Assembly (NCBI GenBank): GCA_022829145.1
Contig: CM040753.1
Coordinates: 16,010,884-16,074,883 of the forward strand
Source of the DNA: Albula goreensis
Taxonomy: Eukaryota > Chordata > Actinopteri > Albuliformes > Albulidae
Reading direction: 5' to 3'
DNA: 64,000 bases
In this document: in pieces, positions 25,527-37,257 of the stretch
How the letters are laid out: the number at the start of each line of letters is the position of its first letter
Numbering within the stretch: position 1 is the first letter of the stretch
Notes under the pieces: model-generated
Database searches by the model: none
Told to the model about the DNA's origin: nothing
The model's input: the letters and a program-made list of their open reading frames with translations, nothing else
Position numbers and translations under genes: made by a program

Positions 25527-25778
25527 AAAGGGGTGTTAAACTCAGGTCCTGCAGGGCCATGGTGTCTGCAGGTTTAACTCCAGTCCTGCAGCGTCTCAAG
25601 TGTGAGAAGATTTTTTGTGGTTACTTTATAGATCAGTTGCCAGTTTAAGTCTTGGATATAAGATACATGAGCTTTGCAGCCAGTTTGTCATTTAAAGGAA
25701 TGATGTTAATCACTTAGTAAATACACAGCAGAAACACAACAGACACTATGGTCCTCCAATACGGGAGTCTCATCCCTT
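25527..25778. mobile_element. MITE-like element with ~42-bp imperfect terminal inverted repeats
   Basis: The left end reads AGGGGTGTTAAACTCAGG with CATGGTGTCTG at 25559-25569. The right end, reverse-complemented, reads AAGGGATGAGACTCCC with CATAGTGTCTG. The two align over about 42 bp with one 2-nt gap. The 'GTGTCAAACTC...GTGTCTGC' type of end is common in fish non-autonomous DNA transposons. There is no transposase and no clear target-site duplication. The element is about 250 bp. Confidence 0.65.
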
Positions 25779-26139
25779 GATCTACAATGGGCAACTTGCA
25801 TGAGTGCCAGGTGCAGATACTGGCATAAATGAAATGCACATGTGGTTCATAGGTGATAGGAAAGTTGAATAAATGGTAGAAATGTTACCTCTGTCCATCC
25901 TTTTACTTCCTACGACTGTGAATGATGTTTTTATTACACATACTGCGCAGTGATTGGAAGAAGCTGTAAGCCAATCAGCAGGAAGTTTTACTCATCCTCT
26001 CACCGGATCAGTATTATTTCACACTAATGACTCTGAGTGTTGATGACTAATACAATTTAAATATCAACACTGAGTCATACCTTTTGCATAGTTGTGTTTG
26101 TACAGGATGATAGCAGTATTATTGTGACAATTTCTACCC

Positions 26140-26200
26140 TTATTTAGCCAGATAGGTCAACTGAGGACATAAGTCTTCATAGTACAATGGCAACCTGGGG
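26140..26200 (+). repeat. Fragment of a common fish interspersed repeat
   Basis: It resembles the recurrent fish motif of the type 'gccaggtaggtcaattgagaac...caatggcaacctgg'. Here it reads GCCAGATAGGTCAACTGAGG followed by CAATGGCAACCTGG. The family name was not recalled with certainty. Confidence 0.4.
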
Positions 26201-26215
26201 AATCAAATTATGTGG

Positions 26216-28360
26216 GGAATACTAGGGATGATGTAACCAATCAGATGATGAGGGGGATGGTAAAAGCCATTTTTGTTGTAATTTGACATGGAAATCAGGG
26301 TTAACACCCTAATCTTGTCAGGGATCTTTAAGGGCCTCTGGTGGTTTAGGACTCTTTACAACTGTGATTTAATCTATTGTCCACAATACAGATGTTACAT
26401 TTATACAGACATAATTAAGCGTATTAGTGCAATAAAAGCAATAAATAAGAAACACAGAAATCCAAATTAGCATGTACAGGTGAGGTAGAAGCTCACTGGG
26501 TCTCACCAAAAATGACAGCTTAACTACACAGCACACAATGTACAAGATCACACAGTTGTTTAGCATCATGCTGAAGAAAATACATATTTTATGATAACAT
26601 GTATGGATATGCATGTAATGGCTGAAACAAGACCCTGGCAGCTCTGTATCCTGAGGGATGGAAGACAGAGGTCACTGGACAGGGATGCCGCTGATGTATC
26701 CCAGAAGGCCGAGATATTCATCAGGAGAGCTCAGTCTGTCAACGGCGCTGCCACCACAGTGACCGTACTCAATGGCAGTTCCACAGCAGTGCCCTGGGAG
26801 AAAGCTGCCTTTGTCAGGGCAGCGTGTGTGTGTTCCAAGCATGAAATTTATGCTCAATCAATATTTTTTTATGAAAGGGGCTTGAGGGAGGATCACAGGA
26901 GCGTTTTCAGAAGGAGATGCACTGAGACAATCACCACCCCCCAACCCTCCACCCATCCTGCCCCCCTGGCTGTCCGCCGCAGAGCTTTCCTGGGCAGGAA
27001 TTTAGGCCCAATCGATATTTAATGCAAAAGGGCAGCAGGGGTATCAAACCAGCTTCAGAACCGCAGAGGCAGCAAGCTTGAATTCCTTTCCCCCTCTCCA
27101 TCTTCCCCCCTCCCACACTGCCCAAACCCTGCCCACTGCATTCACCATATGTTCATTAATCCCTTCCCTCTCTTTCTCCATACCTCCTTCCCCTTTTCCC
27201 TTTCTCTGCCTTGATCCTTTTCTACAAACTCCCTCCCTCCCTCCTGTCTTCATCCCTACCCCCCCTCCCCCACTCTACTTCCCTTCTTCTGCAAGCACAT
27301 AAAGGCTACAGTTTTAGTGGCAGATCTTAAACATGAGTTGTGCGATATGATTGGGTGTCTCCCATGACAATGGTGCAACTGTGGGCTTTCCCCTGTGACA
27401 AGGCGCCCTCCGATATTTTAAGCATACTTGACCCTGCAGGAGGGCTGGTGGTGGATTTTGGAAGCGATTAGCACTTATCCGCATTAGCAGTGCCTGGCTC
27501 TCTCCTCCAGCAGCTTCGGATAAATGTTATGCAGAGTGGAACTTGTCATTGATTTTCTTCAAAGGGACACATAACAGACACAGAATACTCAATGCAAACG
27601 TGGGGAGAAGCATCACACTGCTGCAGGCAGAGGCAGGAGAGAGAGAGAGCAAATGAGTGATAGAGAGAGGGGGAGAGATTGTGGGGGTTGTCTTTTATAT
27701 TATGTATGTATTTTAATTGTATTTTCTCATATATATCATTATCTGTTTTACTTAAAGTATGTAATGCTTTAAGCAACAATAGCTCAGTTTTTATTTGTCA
27801 TGCAAATACAGCAAAGAGAATTTGAATTTGAGAGAGAGACAGAGAAAGAGAGAGAGAGAGAGAGGGAGGGAGAAAGAAGGAGAGGGAGGGAGAGAGAGAG
27901 AGGGAGCCATATTGTTACAGAATTGTCTTGGAGGAACCCAACACCCTATGACAAGATTTACTTAGTAAATAAGGGGGACGGCAGTGAGCACCGCAGCACA
28001 TACATGCATGGCCTGAAATCCAGCTCTGTGAACAGAATGAGAATGAGCTGGTAGACATACACCGAGACGTGGAGTAAATGCAGGATTACCTCCGCCAGGA
28101 AGCCAGCTGATTTGCTGATCGGCCTCATACCCAACAGTTAGGATATGAACGGGATGAGAAGGTGGGGGAGAAAATAAATCACACACCGTCTCTCAGTGTG
28201 ACCGACTGTAACAAAGACTAACCCACAGGCATACACTGAGCTGAGGTGCCTTACTACAACAATTGGCATAAGGCTGCGCATTCACTCTGATCTTCACGGT
28301 GATCTCATATTTAATTTACATTGCATTTTCTGTGTCTTTTTTCCTCCCAAATCCCAATTT
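26216..28360. other. Intergenic, enhancer-like composition, no gene seen
   Basis: About 26.6-27.5 kb has more CpG and less repeat than its surroundings. It contains AATCGATATTTAATGCAAA (27010-27028) and GAAGCGATTAGCACTTATCC (27461-27480), AT-rich factor-site-like stretches of a kind seen in conserved non-coding elements. About 27085-27295 is pyrimidine-rich. Conservation cannot be tested here. Confidence 0.35.
27829..27906 (+). repeat. Purine (GA/GGGA) tract
   Basis: Nearly pure purine strand of AG repeats with GGGA and AAAG interruptions. It could form a triplex. Confidence 0.9.
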
Positions 28361-28364
28361 TATT

Positions 28365-28570
28365 TCATTTATCATTTATTAATCCAGGAGAAAAGGTCTT
28401 CTGAGGTTAAGACCTCTTTTCATCCATAACCAGATGAGTGATTTTGGTTCACAACCCCTGGCACACACACCACACAAGGGCCAGCTGTAGGGTTGCCATA
28501 TTTACTGAGATAATTCAAATTAAAGACCTTGGATTCAAACCTGCAACATCTTAGCTCACTTCAAGTTAAT
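28365..28570. repeat. Possible composite old repeat
   Basis: 'GGAGAAAAGGTCTTCTGAGG' followed by 'TTAAGACCTCTTTTC' resembles a fish interspersed repeat. The right part carries a decayed SINE-like B box on the minus strand (GGTTTGAATCC, 28532-28542). AGGGTTGCCATATTT at 28489-28503 recurs at 30840-30854. Confidence 0.35.
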
Positions 28571-29348
28571 TTCCATAACCGTTGCTCTGAACAGCAAGCA
28601 ATTATTCAACAATGAGGAAAAAGAGATTTTCCACCAATGAACTGAGTGATGGGCTTTGCTAATACATGAATGGACATTTATTTCTGCTGACCAATCACAA
28701 GCTCATGCAGGTTGGGCTCCATTTTGATGCAGAAACTCTACCACTGAGCAATTACTATATGCCGCAGTTTAAAACATGGTTTAAACAGACTGCAGGAAAC
28801 AAATTGCACAGACTGTAAGTTCCTTTTGCAGATGCTCGAGAGAGAACAAAGGGTTTGGGGTTGAGGTTACATTAATGCGGTGTGTTTTCTGGATAATACA
28901 TTGTCATATTTTATCAGTGTGAAGCGTGTACAGGTCCGCACAAGTATCTTACAGAAACACTGCAAACACACCTAATAAGGCTGATCAAACTAAAACTTAT
29001 TGTCGTTGGAGCAAAATGGAAATCCAGCTCAGGAATTTTAAATAGACACTTGTAAAGTTCATTTAAGGGCAAGACACCCTTTACTTCTGCTCATTTTAGA
29101 CTCAATAGAATGCCTCTAAAAGCCTGACAGGGCAGCTGGGCCTCCTGGAAAATCCATTGAGTTTCAAATTTCTCGGCAACTCCCACGCAAACCTACATAT
29201 CGCCCACTGGGAAAAAAGGGAAGCATCGCTTTTAGGTAGGTCACAAAACATTGTAATGTTGTACACCTGAATCAACAGGAGTGCAGCGTATGGCTCATTC
29301 CACTGGTGCACTGCCCACGGTTCACTTGGAATTGGGCAACCTCTGGGT

Positions 29349-29362
29349 GCTGCCATGGAAAC
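29349..29362. promoter_or_regulatory. RFX X-box-like palindrome
   Basis: GCTGCCATGGAAAC matches the RFX consensus GTTNCCATGGNAAC at every position except the second. It lies at the edge of a repeat-free 300-bp stretch that looks like a conserved non-coding element. Confidence 0.35.
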
Positions 29363-30895
29363 ACTACCATCTTCTACCAAATAAGTTGTTTAGCAACTCT
29401 GTATCTACAACTGAAAAGCACTTAATGCAATGAAAGATCAACAAACCATTAAGAATAATACATAAAATAAAAAGATACTTTTAGTCCCTGCTCTACTGTC
29501 TGTTTAATTTTGCAGCAACAGGGAAATGTATCTTTTTTATAGTCTCATGTCTAGATTAGAGATTACACTGCATAATTTCCAAAAGCATTATAATCTTGCA
29601 ACGCTAAATTGATAGCACCTTGTTGTAAATAGTGTATATGTACAGAACACTGCTATTCAAAGTGGCAGATGTAATTTTGACTCTGTCAATAAAAGAGTAC
29701 AATGCAAGCAAATAACCAGATGTGAAGTTTGTTATACAGGCATCGATTTAACAAATAGACAGTACAGTGGCTTTTCTCTTTGAATACAATACAAAAGGAA
29801 AATTTACAAAGACAACAAAAAACAGAAGAAAGGGTTTTATATTTTTGTTGGTGATGTCGAATGATTCCTTTTATTTCCACAGAAAAGGCCTTCAGGACAC
29901 AGTGAAGGGCTTCTCAAACAGATCAGAGATAACAATGAATGAGTTGGATGAGGGCAGACTGCCTGTACGGGGATTAGCACAGTTATCATACTGTTTACAT
30001 TTCTGAAAAGGACCATTGTGGTGTTGAGCAAACAAGGGGCCTAGTACTGCACTCCATAAGTGATCCTGCACTTTGGTTCTGGCCTGAAAGGGGAACTTGC
30101 GCTTGTTATTTTTCTTTCCACCTTTAAACCACTTGACAATGAAGGGTAAGAGCTCTGTGGTAAATCGGGCCTGTCTTTACTTCAAAGTGACAGTTGTCTC
30201 ACTTTCAAACTGTTTGGTCAGTGGGGTCAAAAGGAGGATCAGCAAAGATATGCAATCAGATTCATATGGATTAGATGCCTTGCTCCACCAAACACAAAGC
30301 CTGGTTTTTTTTAACATTATGGAGTCCTAAAAAGTACTTGGAAAATAGGTTTCTCTGTCTTTATGCTTTTAAATTTCTGGATTGACAATGTTTTATTAGA
30401 TATACACATTCATGCATAACTGTCATGAGTGGTCAATCTGATGAAGAAATTGAATTTTTTGTGCTGTTCCGTGAGAGTACAGTATGGGTTAGATGAGACA
30501 GTGAAATGAATAGGAAGGGGAAAAAAGGCAGAACACATAGCAGTGAGAGCAGTTTGTATATGGTACGTAACTGTGTACATGAATGATACATAGGTCTGCC
30601 ATTGTGGGCCAAAAGCAAAATCACTGCCATGCAACTAATCATTTTCCAAATGTAGAGTACAAGTGCAAAGACTGCAGAAAGCCAGGAAGGCCTCCAGCCA
30701 TCTTCTTTCAGGAGGTATGGTTGTAATTTGGATGAGAAAAGAGACGCTTTTGTTTCTACCCAGGCTTTTATCTCCTTCATGATTCACCACTACGATCACC
30801 CTCTCAGCAGGGGTCCCACATGGCCTTTTCAACAACTTTAGGGTTGCCATATTTGAACCATCAAAAAGGAGGATACTCCTGAGGGACCATGTGGA

Positions 30896-30922
30896 GGGAT
30901 GGGGGATGGGGGATTTGGTGGG
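30896..30922 (+). other. Predicted G-quadruplex motif
   Basis: Four G runs of three or more are separated by loops AT, AT and ATTTGGT, fitting G3+N1-7. Confidence 0.5.
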
Positions 30923-33184
30923 TATAATGATATTGTTGAGTGGGGGAGGGTAGTGCATGATAAAGCTAATGTTTGGGGGGGTGGTTGGTTAACAGTTCAA
31001 TGATATAGTTTTGCATAGGAGGGGGGAATGGGTGCATGTCTTCGTCTCAATATTATACTCTTTGTATCTATTTTTGCTGTATGTGAAAGCTTAATTACAC
31101 TGCAAGTTGCAATGGACATGCACTTTTAGAGCAAAAACCTGGACATTTTATTGATTTTGAGAATCTTCCCAGACAGACATTTCAGATGTATGGAAACCCT
31201 GCTCAGCGTCTTGTAAATCAAGCTCAAAGTTTCTTAAGAAGCTAGCGCATGTTGGCTCTGTACTGGCATATCACTCCTTGTTGACAATGAAATTCTATGG
31301 ATGATTGGAAAATTACAGTCATACAATTAAAAATAAAAGTACTAACAGTACGGCTGTAATTTAGCACTTGTCCATTGTGTGTGGAAGAATTTGTCTTTCT
31401 TTAGGGATGACTATAGTCTCTGATTGAACAGCTCCAGACTCTTGCATAGCCATCACTAAAGGACTCCCTTGTAATAGATATTCTGAACACCAACAGTACA
31501 ATCCCTTGTAAAATAAATAGCAAATAAAAATAAAAGAGTGCTTGAATAGTAGTTGTTCCTTGTTTTCGCTCACTTGTTCCCAGCCTCTGTTTTAAATACT
31601 TTCCTTTTGCATAAGATGTTTACTTACACTGCCTTTGGTGAAGTTTATGTGAAGTGTGTGTTTTATTCCCCTCTCAAGCTGGTATTTAATAGGCTTTGTT
31701 TATGAAATATTTTGAGATTTTGAGTTGAAATGAACAACATTTCTTTCAAAAATTTAAAGTAATGCATAAACATTAGTGAAATTCCAGAATACACCGCTTA
31801 GCAATTTAACTCATTGTTAATTATGAAAAATTCTTTCACCCCTTCCTTATTTTATATAGATAAAAAGTAAGTTGAAAACAGTAAATAGCTTCAAAGAATG
31901 GCTAATGTCTGGCATTTTGAATATTGCATTATGGCTAGTACTTAAAATACCACATATTTTTAAAAAGTGCATCAGTGATTGGGGATAAATCATTTTTTAA
32001 AGGCTCCTCTGCTAATGAACACTTTTGGGTGGACTTTCCATATTATCCATACTGAACATGATGAAAGCTGTTCAAAAATACAAAATAGTAAAACATACTT
32101 TAAATTTATATTTAATTTCGCCTTTATTCTGCAGAACCAAACAACTGTGGGACTGACAGTTGCATGATCCGCCAGAGGGGTCGCTATTGAACTAAGAGGT
32201 GGGTACCAGGCTAAATAAAACCCTTCTTTACAGGGTGTGGCTCCAATCGCTTGTGCCTGGCCAATCAGCATAGGCACAGTCATCATTCAGTCCACACTGC
32301 AGGGTGTAGCACTGCAATAAGACCAATGACCTCATTCATGTGCACCTAAAAACTGCGATGAGCTAATTTTGTACTCATTTTCATTAAAGTGGGCAAGGAG
32401 GGCGGTATCTGTTTCTGAATTCTTTGCAACCTTTGGCTGTTTATTATTTTATCAGCCCTATAATTAATGTAGCAAAATTATATGATTAACTCATAAATGC
32501 CTTAAACATTTAACAGTTGTCAAGTTTATTACAAGAGCACCAATAAAGGTACTAATATTGGTAATTTGCTAATTGAGGTAGTCTAATTGGTGAAAACAAA
32601 AACCTGCATATGCACCAGCCTGGTCTAACCCACCCTGGTCCAACACAATCTTGTGTTAGTTCTACTGTTTTACAAGATTTGTCAAATCCACCCCAAAGGA
32701 AACATCAATCTGTAAAACAGCCCATGTTATTTCCTCCTTTCTTATTTTTATCCTGACTCCACTGTCTTCATATAAGCGAAATGATTTGCCTCCTTAAGTA
32801 TAAATTATAATGCAATTTAGACAGCCAAGATCTAGATCTTTAAACTCAAACAATCCCTAAAATGTGATTTTTCTATATTCAGATTCCAAGATGCCTGTGG
32901 CAAATACTTGCACTGATTAGGTTTGTGCCGACCCAAGTAAGGGAAACAATGTGAGAAAACTTGGCCTGTTTTTTTATAGGAACTTCAATAGGCCAAAGTA
33001 CTGGGAGTCAGGCTCTTTTCCTTTTACGTCAAAAGAAATGTTTTGGTTGACATTACTTCCTCCAGAGGTGCCACAATTGTGGCCCATGAGAATAAAAAAT
33101 CACAGAATGTTTTAAGCGATACAAATTAAGTGCAATACTAGATAAGGAATAAAAGAGACATCAAAAGGCTGCTAAAAAACACAA

Positions 33185-35848
33185 TTGAAGTGCTGGACAA
33201 TGTGTGGGACAGTGCAGGCTGAAGTGCTGGACAGTGTGGGACAGTGCTGGACAGTGTGTGGGACAGTACTGCTTGAAGTGCTGGACAGTGTGTGGGACAG
33301 TGCAGGTTGAAGTGCTGGAAAGTGTGTGGCACAGTGTGTGGGACAGTGCAGGTTGAAGTGCTGGACAGTGTGTGGGACAGTGCAGACTTAAGTGCTGGAC
33401 AGTGTGTGGGACAGTGCAGGTTGAAGTGCTGGACAGTGTGTGGGACAGTACAGGTTGAAGTGCTGGACAGTGTGTGGGACAGTGCAGGTTGAAGTGCTGG
33501 ACAGTGTGTGGGACAGTGCAGGTTGAAGTGCTGGACAGTGTGTGGGACAGTGCAGGTTGAAGTGCTGGACAGTGTATGGGACAGTGCAGGTTGAAGTGCT
33601 GGACAGTGTGTGCGACAGTGCTGCTTGAAGTGCTGGACAGTGTGTGGGACAGTGTGTGGGACAGTGCAGGCTTAAGTGCTGGACAGTGTGTGGGACAGTG
33701 CAGGCTTAAGTTCTGGACAGTGTGTGGGACAGTGCAGGTTGAAGTGCTGGACAGTGTGTGGGACAGTGCTGCTTGAAGTGCTGGACAGTGTGTGGGACAG
33801 TGCAGGTTGAAGTGCTGGAAAGTGTGTGGCACAGTGTGTGGGACAGTGCAGGTTGAAGTGCTGGACAGTGTGTGGGACAGTGCAGACTTAAGTGCTGGAC
33901 AGTGTGTGGGACAGTGCAGGTTGAAGTGCTGGACAGTGTGTGGGACAGTGCAGGCTTAAGTGCTGGACAGTGTGTGGGACAGTGCAGGTTGAAGTGCTGG
34001 ACAGTGTGTGGGACAGTGTGTGGGACAGTGCAGGTTGAAGTGCTGGACAGTGTGTGGGACAGTGCAGGCTTAAGTGCTGGACAGTGTGTGGGACAGTGCA
34101 GGTTGAAGTGCTGGACAGTGTGTGGGACAGTGCAGGTTGAAGTGCTGGACAGTGTGTGGGACAGTGCAGGCTTAAGTTCTGGATAGTGTGTGGGACAGCG
34201 TGTGGGACAGTGCAGGTTGAAGTGCTGGACAGTGTGTGGGACAGTGCAGGCTTAAGTGCTGGACAGTGTGTGGGACAGCGTGTGGGACAGTGCAGGTTGA
34301 AGTGCTGGACAGTGTGTGGGACAGTGCAGGCTTAAGTGCTGGACAGTGTGTGGGACAGTGCAGGTTGAAGTGCTGGACAGTGTGTGGGACAGTGCAGGCT
34401 TAAGTGCTGGACAGTGTGTGGGACAGCGTGTGGGACAGTGCAGGTTGAAGTGCTGGACAGTGTGTGGGACAGTGCAGGCTTAAGTGCTGGATAGTGTGTG
34501 GGACAGTGCAGGCTTAAGTGCTGGACAGTGTGTGGGACAGTGCAGGTTGAAGTGCTGGACAGTGTGTGGGACAGTGCAGGTTGAAGTGCTGGACAGTGTG
34601 TGGGACAGTGCAGGTTGAAGTGCTGGACAGTGTGTGGGACAGTGCAGGTTGAAGTGCTGGACAGTGTATGGGACAGTGCAGGTTGAAGTGCTGGACAGTG
34701 TGTGCGACAGTGCTGCTTGAAGTGCTGGACAGTGTGTGGGACAGTGTGTGGGACAGTGCAGGCTTAAGTGCTGGACAGTGTGTGGGACAGTGCAGGCTTA
34801 AGTTCTGGACAGTGTGTGGGACAGTGCAGGTTGAAGTGCTGGACAGTGTGTGGGACAGTGCTGCTTGAAGTGCTGGACAGTGTGTGGGACAGTGCAGGTT
34901 GAAGTGCTGGAAAGTGTGTGGCACAGTGTGTGGGACAGTGCAGGTTGAAGTGCTGGACAGTGTGTGGGACAGTGCAGACAGTGCTGGACAGTGTGTGGGA
35001 CAGTGCAGGTTGAAGTGCTGGACAGTGTGTGGGACAGTGCAGGCTTAAGTGCTGGACAGTGTGTGGGACAGTGCAGGTTGAAGTGCTGGACAGTGTGTGG
35101 GACAGTGTGTGGGACAGTGCAGGTTGAAGTGCTGGACAGTGTGTGGGACAGTGCAGGCTTAAGTGCTGGACAGTGTGTGGGACAGTGCAGGTTGAAGTGC
35201 TGGACAGTGTGTGGGACAGTGCAGGTTGAAGTGCTGGACAGTGTGTGGGACAGTGCAGGCTTAAGTGCTGGATAGTGTGTGGGACAGCGTGTGGGACAGT
35301 GCAGGTTGAAGTGCTGGACAGTGTGTGGGACAGTGCAGGTTGAAGTGCTGGACAGTGTGTGGGACAGCGTGTGGGACAGTGCAGGTTGAAGTGCTGGACA
35401 GTGTGTGGGACAGTGCAGGCTTAAGTGCTGGACAGTGTGTGGGACAGTGCAGGTTGAAGTGCTGGACAGTGTGTGGGACAGTGCAGGCTTAAGTGCTGGA
35501 CAGTGTGTGGGACAGCGTGTGGGGACAGTGCAGGTTGAAGTGCTGGACAGTGTGTGGGACAGTGCAGGCTTAAGTGCTGGATAGTGTGTGGGACAGTGCA
35601 GGCTTAAGTGCTGGACAGCGTGTGGGACAGTGCAGGTTGAAGTGCTGGACAGTGTGTGGGACAGTGCAGGTTGAAGTGCTGGACAGTGTGTGGGACAGTG
35701 TGTGGGACAGTGCAGGTTGTAGTGCTGGACAGTGTGTGGGACAGTGCAGGCTTAAGTGCTGGACAGCGTGTGGGACAGTGCAGGTTGAAGTGCTGGACAG
35801 TGTGTGGGACAGTGCAGGCTTAAGTGCTGGACAGTGTGTGGGACAGTG
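33185..35848 (+). repeat. 2.66-kb minisatellite, 34-bp unit with higher-order structure
   Basis: The consensus unit is three modules in tandem: TTGAAGTGCTGG, then ACAGTGTGTGGG, then ACAGTGCAGG (12+12+10 = 34 bp). Many units carry an extra copy of the middle 12-mer. The first module alternates between TTGAAG and CTTAAG versions. Rare variants (TGTATGGGA, TGTGCGACA, TTCTGGAC, AAAGTGTGTGGCAC) recur at a fixed offset of 1092 bp, so about 33430-34521 is duplicated as about 34522-35611. AAAGTGTGTGGCAC also recurs at a 500-bp offset. There are roughly 70 or more units. No unique spacers exist, so it is not a CRISPR array. Long open frames on the minus strand follow from the repeat and are not genes. 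Confidence 0.98.
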
Positions 35849-35849
35849 T

Positions 35850-37080
35850 CATGATTCCCTGTGCTGTTGTTGCTGTTCCGCTCCAGCTCTTATCACACAG
35901 TACTCATGCTAATTATGAGAGCAACACTTGAGTGTCAAAAAAATCGCCAACATTGGACTGCATCCCAATACTTGGAAAAAAAAGTATCCATCATTCCCCC
36001 CCAAGTGTCCCAGCATTGGGGACAGTACCAGTGAGGTACCTTAAGCAGTATAATAGGTCACCTTTGACCCAGAAAGACAAAAAGGGAGGGAATCTATCTT
36101 GTAGTGGAGAAACAAAGCTAGAGGCAAAGATTATAAAGAGTGAATGTCAGATGTTTCAATTTGTATATGCAATAATGACATGCACTGAAGTTCCACGCTA
36201 CACAATGACTAAATAATACCATTCATACCAAATCTTTTCTTTGGGTTTGGGGGACACTCAAATAACAGCGTTTCATATATTTCATAACTGTGGCATAACT
36301 GAATATTCAATTGAGTAAAAAAAAGGGAAAAAATGTTTTCTTACAAAAGCACAAAATCTGACACACTATAATTGCAGCATTGACACAGCTCTGATTCATA
36401 GGCTCTCCACTGACGTTTGTCATCCGGAGGACGAGGATACGCTGAATCTCTTCAGCTGATTCCAAGAGAGCATTACAATTTACAGGACTGGCTGTTCACT
36501 TGCTTTTTGTCTTACAGCTGTTTCCTGTGTTTCTATGTGCAATTATCAAGCTGTTTCGAACAATTATGGCAGCCGTTTCCTGATTTATTTTCTGGATGGA
36601 GTTCTGAATGTCATTACTTATGGTTTTTGCATTCTGCACCGGTTTTACTGTAACAGTGTAAATGTAATGGCTCTGTAGACTGTCTAGGCATTGGAGCTGT
36701 TTCATTGTAAACCTTCTAGCTTTACAATGATGCATAATTAAACCTTATACAAGCTTGGCCTGTACTCCTAAATCTGAATTCCTTTATTTTAGCTTATTTT
36801 AACGGGAGGAGTGATTGACTTAATTGGATCAATAGCTTAAGTGTTCCTAATGAGACAAGACTGGTTTACGAAAACCCATCTAAAAAACAAGTGCTAATGG
36901 TGTTCCTGATCTCCAGGACTGGAGTTTGGGAGGAGCAGCTTTTAGCTAATGAATCATACTGCAGCATTTGCTGTGTCAAAACCTGATATGTGCTCTCCCT
37001 CCAGCCAGGCAATCTATTCCTGGCTGGTCGATAGTGCTGCGCTGATTGTAAGGATGGCCTCCTCAGGACTAGTCCCCCCC
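35850..37080. other. Intergenic, homeodomain-site-like stretch at 36.66-36.96 kb
   Basis: No supported exon. From about 36660 to 36960 the DNA is free of repeats and dense in TAAT-core words (GCATAATTAAACC, GACTTAATTGGATC, CCTAATGAG, GCTAATGG, GCTAATGAATC), a texture seen in conserved developmental enhancers. Confidence 0.35.
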
Positions 37081-37122
37081 CCAACTCCCCACTGCCCTGT
37101 GGATCACTGCTGGGAGAAGAAT

Positions 37123-37165
37123 GGGGGTGGTGGGTGGCATGGGCTCAGGGGTGGGGTGGGGGGGG
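37123..37165 (+). other. Strong G-quadruplex motif
   Basis: Seven G runs of three or more with loops of six or fewer bases lie in 43 bp, just left of the CA/TG repeat cluster. Confidence 0.6.
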
Positions 37166-37257
37166 CACCAGCTGCTTAATGATGACCTCCACCCAAACTG
37201 GATGCTGGCTGACGATTACACCAATCACCCGTGCCTCCATTAAACCGGGGAATGGGT

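Larger units (their letters stand above)
28570..33180. other. Intergenic, no gene seen
   Basis: No supported exon. It contains an RFX-like palindrome at 29349-29362 in a repeat-free stretch (29.1-29.4 kb). A G-rich region at 30896-31035 includes a canonical quadruplex motif. The rest is AT-rich and CpG-poor. Confidence 0.45.

Noticed and set aside
28532-28542. tRNA gene suggested by a GGTTTGAATCC B box
   Set aside because: No A box or cloverleaf can be built around it; it fits a decayed SINE.
33185-35848. CRISPR-like array
   Set aside because: The units are directly adjacent with no unique spacers, and the genome is vertebrate.
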